This document shows positions 61,421-64,000 of a stretch of DNA of 64,000 nucleotides, in pieces. The stretch comes from an uncultured Clostridia bacterium (GTDB taxonomy: Bacteria > Bacillota > Clostridia > Christensenellales > UBA1242), in the NCBI GenBank assembly GCA_934772525.1, contig CAKVMI010000002.1:1-64000 (forward strand), read 5' to 3'. The notes below the pieces were generated by a model. The model made no database searches. It had not been told where the DNA came from and worked only from the letters and a program-made list of their open reading frames with translations. Position numbers and translations under genes: made by a program. Position 1 is the stretch's first letter. Every line of letters starts with the position of its first letter.

Positions 61421-62053
61421 TTATTTAAACCTATCCAAAATAGAATTTGTCTGACCAGTAAGCGTACTATCGCTTCTAACACCAGTGCCGGTATCAAATT
61501 TATTAAAGCCGGTTTTTTTCGGTCCACCAAGCCCACCTTTACCATTAGGAGAAGTAAATTTATATTCGCCAATGCCCGAAACTCTACCATCTGATGTTAC
61601 CTTTGCTTTTGAGCCGATAAGTCTTGTAGCGTCGTCTTCATCGTCTGCATTATTCTCAGTTTCAGCGTTGTCATCTTTGTCTTTATCTTTATTTTCAGAA
61701 CTATTTCCGAGCCCGGCTGAAGTAGATTGTTTCATTTTTTCCGTATTTGCTTCACGAAGCATCTCAATTTTTGTTTTAGGCTTTTGCTCAGCGTTTTTAT
61801 CTGGATGGAAATATTTTTCCGCTTCTTCCCACGCTTTGCGGTCTTTTTTCTGCGTGTATGAAATTACTACACATAGCACTATTATTACTGGAATTGCTAT
61901 TTCTAGATACAATTTCGGTTTAGCTTCGAGAGTGTCTAATTCTAGCATAAGTTTTAAAAACAGTATCAAATCAATAGCAGATAACAAAAAAATTGCAACG
62001 TTTTTCCAAATAATCTTTCGCTTAATTTTGTCTGCTTCATTATTAATTTCCAT
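61421..62053 (-). CDS. Small membrane protein with charged C-terminal tail
   Basis: 210 aa. Two membrane segments (IIWKNVAIFLLSAIDLILFL; YLEIAIPVIIVLCVVISY) are followed by ~130 residues of charged, then polar and glycine-rich sequence (KDKDKDDNAETENN; PNGKGGLGGPKKTGF), probably cytoplasmic and disordered. GGAG precedes the ATG on the minus strand. A reading frame of similar length exists on the other strand but has no ribosome site. Function unknown. Confidence 0.6.
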   Translation of the reverse strand: MEINNEADKIKRKIIWKNVAIFLLSAIDLILFLKLMLELDTLEAKPKLYLEIAIPVIIVLCVVISYTQKKDRKAWEEAEKYFHPDKNAEQKPKTKIEMLREANTEKMKQSTSAGLGNSSENKDKDKDDNAETENNADDEDDATRLIGSKAKVTSDGRVSGIGEYKFTSPNGKGGLGGPKKTGFNKFDTGTGVRSDSTLTGQTNSILDRFK

Positions 62054-62400
62054 AAAAATTGCTCCAAATATTTATATAATTAGTATACCAAATTTTACGT
62101 ATTTTTCCAAATAATTTAGTATATAATAAATTTTTCTTACAACAAAGTAGGGAAGTACCGCTTAAATTTCAAACGAATAGTAAGTATATTTTAGTTTATG
62201 ACAAGTTCTGCTGTGCTTAAGCTTCTCCGTCTTTATTCCGCTAGAACCATAAATATTAAATTAATGCAAAATAGATATATAAATGAATATGGATATACAA
62301 AAAGATTGGTTTTTATATTGAAAATAAACACCTACGAATGAATTAAAATTGTACCAAATAAATCATATTTAAGTATGCAGTAATAATTAGTACTAAATAT

Positions 62401-62495
62401 AATACCATAAGTAATACATTATAATACGCTGTAACACAATACAATACATAGCAATACAGTTTAATACTATAATAAAAGCAATAACACTTTAATAC
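62401..62495. repeat. Helically phased AATAC pentamer cluster
   Basis: AATAC occurs at 62401, 62413, 62423, 62438, 62443, 62453, 62463 and 62491, mostly 5 or 10 bp apart, which places the copies on the same face or opposite faces of the helix. Confidence 0.55.
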
Positions 62496-63273
62496 AAAGT
62501 TATATAAAATTTAATTAAGCAAAGGGAATACCCACAAATCTGCATAGTATGGACACTTTAATCTATTCGCCAAATACAGATTTTACGAATTGTTAGAAGT
62601 TTTTTTAGGGTAAATAACGTAATTTTAGAGCAAATTTTAGATTTCAATTTATCCGCACATTTTATAAATTTTTTAACCTCTTTCGTGTATTACAAATTTT
62701 TGTTAATTTTTTACAGCGACTTCATATAAAATTTGTTTCTCAAATAATATATAAAATATAATGTGTTCTGTGTCAAATTGCGACAAATTCTCAAATAGCA
62801 TTCTGTGTTGCAATTTTTATCAAATCGTATAATTTTCAATAAAAACTTTTTAATAGTTTATCTCAGTGTATTTCACACAGTAAAAATCTGAAATATTTGG
62901 CTATTAAGATTTTTTAGTTTTCTCATATTTAATATTTAAGGTTTAAGCGGTCTGTGACAGAATTAAATCAAATTACCATTAATAAAATCATCGAAATTCT
63001 GCTACAAATTATAAATTCATCCATTAGGTAAATTCCATATAGTCTCTTGTTAGATTTTATGAGATAAAATTAAACCATTTCTAACTGAATCTCCTTAAAT
63101 TTATCGTATAATCATACTGCTTTTTGTAAATATTTAGCCACATATGGTGTAAATCATAACGTCGCACGTGGTTGTTTTTTATCTAATAATTCATTAATAA
63201 TTTATTATTTTATTACTCAGACTGCAAATTTTAAGTACTTCCCCGAAAATTTGCAAATTTTTAATAAATTATT

Positions 63274-63316
63274 AACATTTTGCGAAATGTTATAAAATTT
63301 ATTTTGCTAAGCAAAA
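63274..63316. promoter_or_regulatory. Two palindromes upstream of the recombinase gene
   Basis: AACATTTTGCGAAATGTT (63274-63291) and TTTTGCTAAGCAAAA (63302-63316) lie 22-64 bp before the start. They could be binding sites for a dimeric protein, or part of a terminator. Confidence 0.45.
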
Positions 63317-63337
63317 ATTTTGTGATATTATTTAGTT

Positions 63338-64000
63338 ATGAAAACTTATTTTGAACAACGTACAGCCAACACATTATTAAAATTAAGGCAAGTTATGTCA
63401 GAATTGCCAGATTTTGCATACAAGTATTTTGTAGGAATTGAGCAAACCACTTCCCCACTAACAAGACTAAATTATGCCTACGACATAAGAATATTTTTAG
63501 GTTACCTTGTGACAAAAACAAAAGTTTTTGGTGATAAAAAATTAAAGGAACTTGAAGTATCCGATTTAAACAATGTAACCGCGGATGATATAGAATTATT
63601 CTTAAGTTTTTTGACGCATTATGAAGTCGACAATAAAGAATTTAATAATAGCGACCTAGGAAAAGCCCGTAAGCTATCCTCAATTAAATCATTCTTTAGT
63701 TATTTTTACAACAAAGGATACATAAATGAGAATGTAACTCAAAAAGTAAAAACTCCAAAAATTCACGACAAGCCAATTATACGACTTGAAACTGATGAAA
63801 TTTCTAAATTGATTACCATTGCGGAGAGCGGTAAATGTCTATCTGACCACGAACAAGCTTACCATGACAAAACAAAAGAGCGTGACGTTGCAATAATTAC
63901 GCTTATGTTAGGAACGGGCATTCGTGTGTCTGAGTGTGTTGGGCTTAATATGGACGATATAGATTTTGAAACAAACGGCATTCGCATAACTCGTAAAGGT
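63338..64000 (+). CDS. Tyrosine recombinase (XerC/D-like), 3' end beyond window
   Basis: 221 codons are visible, open to the window edge. N-terminal core-binding domain with SPLTRLNYAYDIRIFLGYLV and ARKLSSIKSFFSYFYNKGYI, then the start of the catalytic domain with LMLGTGIRVSECVGLNMDDID, which holds the first catalytic Arg (GIRVSE). The layout fits the clostridial XerC-like recombinase family rather than a phage integrase. The remaining HxxR, H and Tyr motifs lie outside the window. No Shine-Dalgarno is evident. Confidence 0.85.
   Translation, partial: MKTYFEQRTANTLLKLRQVMSELPDFAYKYFVGIEQTTSPLTRLNYAYDIRIFLGYLVTKTKVFGDKKLKELEVSDLNNVTADDIELFLSFLTHYEVDNKEFNNSDLGKARKLSSIKSFFSYFYNKGYINENVTQKVKTPKIHDKPIIRLETDEISKLITIAESGKCLSDHEQAYHDKTKERDVAIITLMLGTGIRVSECVGLNMDDIDFETNGIRITRKG

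Larger units (their letters stand above)
62054..63337. other. 1.3-kb AT-rich non-coding tract
   Basis: No open frame with a ribosome site. It contains a cluster of AATAC pentamers (62401-62495), several palindromes near its right end, and short direct repeats of a TTCTGTGT type around 62767-62810. A hairpin near 63139-63180 (GCCAC...GTGGT followed by TTTTTT) may be an intrinsic terminator. Confidence 0.6.

Noticed and set aside
61485..62114. 209-codon plus-strand frame opposite the 61421-62053 gene
   Set aside because: The minus-strand frame has a ribosome site and sensible membrane segments; the plus frame has neither.
62640..62660. A DnaA-box-like TTATCCGCA in the non-coding tract
   Set aside because: One mismatched box alone is not enough for an origin; no dnaA, dnaN or further boxes are nearby.
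63220..63340. Possible dif site upstream of the recombinase
   Set aside because: The palindromes do not match the bipartite XerC/XerD consensus as I know it for Bacillota.

Overview
The window is about 64 kb of AT-rich, gene-dense chromosome from a low-GC Gram-positive bacterium, most likely an uncultivated member of class Clostridia (Bacillota). This rests on sigma-A promoters and strong Shine-Dalgarno sites, the hrcA-grpE-dnaK-dnaJ operon behind a CIRCE operator, RicT (YaaT), the HelD-type RNA polymerase recycling helicase, the scpA-scpB-DUF2953-gerW-dacB string, and SpmA/SpmB. TAA and TAG stops dominate and the genetic code is standard. No prophage, insertion sequence, rRNA or CRISPR array was recognised.

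Layout. 0-1.6 kb: a methyltransferase and a small lipoprotein (both minus), with degenerate tandem repeats. 1.7-7.2 kb: five plus-strand genes of unknown role, two encoding long acidic disordered proteins, ending in a PnuC-like membrane protein. 7.2-14 kb: a putative small RNA or repeat, helD, tRNA-Gly, a HAD phosphatase, rarA, a glycerophosphodiesterase and a CMP-kinase-like protein. 14-23 kb: lepA, two unknown paralogous genes, hemW, hrcA-grpE-dnaK-dnaJ. 23-31 kb: membrane protein, holB-ricT-ferredoxin-trmN6, spmA-spmB (minus), tatD, rsmA. 31-42 kb: an unknown protein, a lipoprotein, DacF-like carboxypeptidase, site-2 protease, scpA, scpB, DUF2953, gerW, dacB, rluB (minus), plsC, a TspO-like protein. 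42.5-50.8 kb: ABC-F ATPase, six-tRNA operon, two HExxH proteins, YdbC/PC4, a membrane-anchored PadR-like regulator, a YgjP-type metallopeptidase. 51-58.6 kb: glycosyltransferase, three tiny coiled-coil genes, alpha/beta hydrolase, P-loop kinase, tRNA-Lys, SDR reductase, seven-tRNA operon, S51 peptidase. 58.8-64 kb: rpsO-pnp, a membrane protein, a 1.3-kb non-coding AT-rich tract, and the start of a tyrosine recombinase cut by the window edge.

Most genes are housekeeping: chaperones and their repressor, replication (HolB, RarA), RNA decay (PNPase), ribosome function (LepA, RsmA, RluB, S15), chromosome condensation (ScpA/B) and 15 tRNAs. SpmA, SpmB, GerW and the two D,D-carboxypeptidases suggest a lineage with sporulation ancestry.

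The least explained parts are the 1.8-6 kb cluster with a shared C-terminal module, a conserved non-coding element present at about 7.35 and 50.9 kb, the paralogous pair between lepA and hemW, the PadR-transmembrane fusion, the small coiled-coil trio, and the empty tract with helically phased AATAC pentamers before the recombinase. Several housekeeping genes (rarA, plsC, the YgjP-like gene) have promoters so close to the ATG that leaderless mRNAs are predicted. Functions are inferred by recognising motifs and family features by eye; no database search was run.
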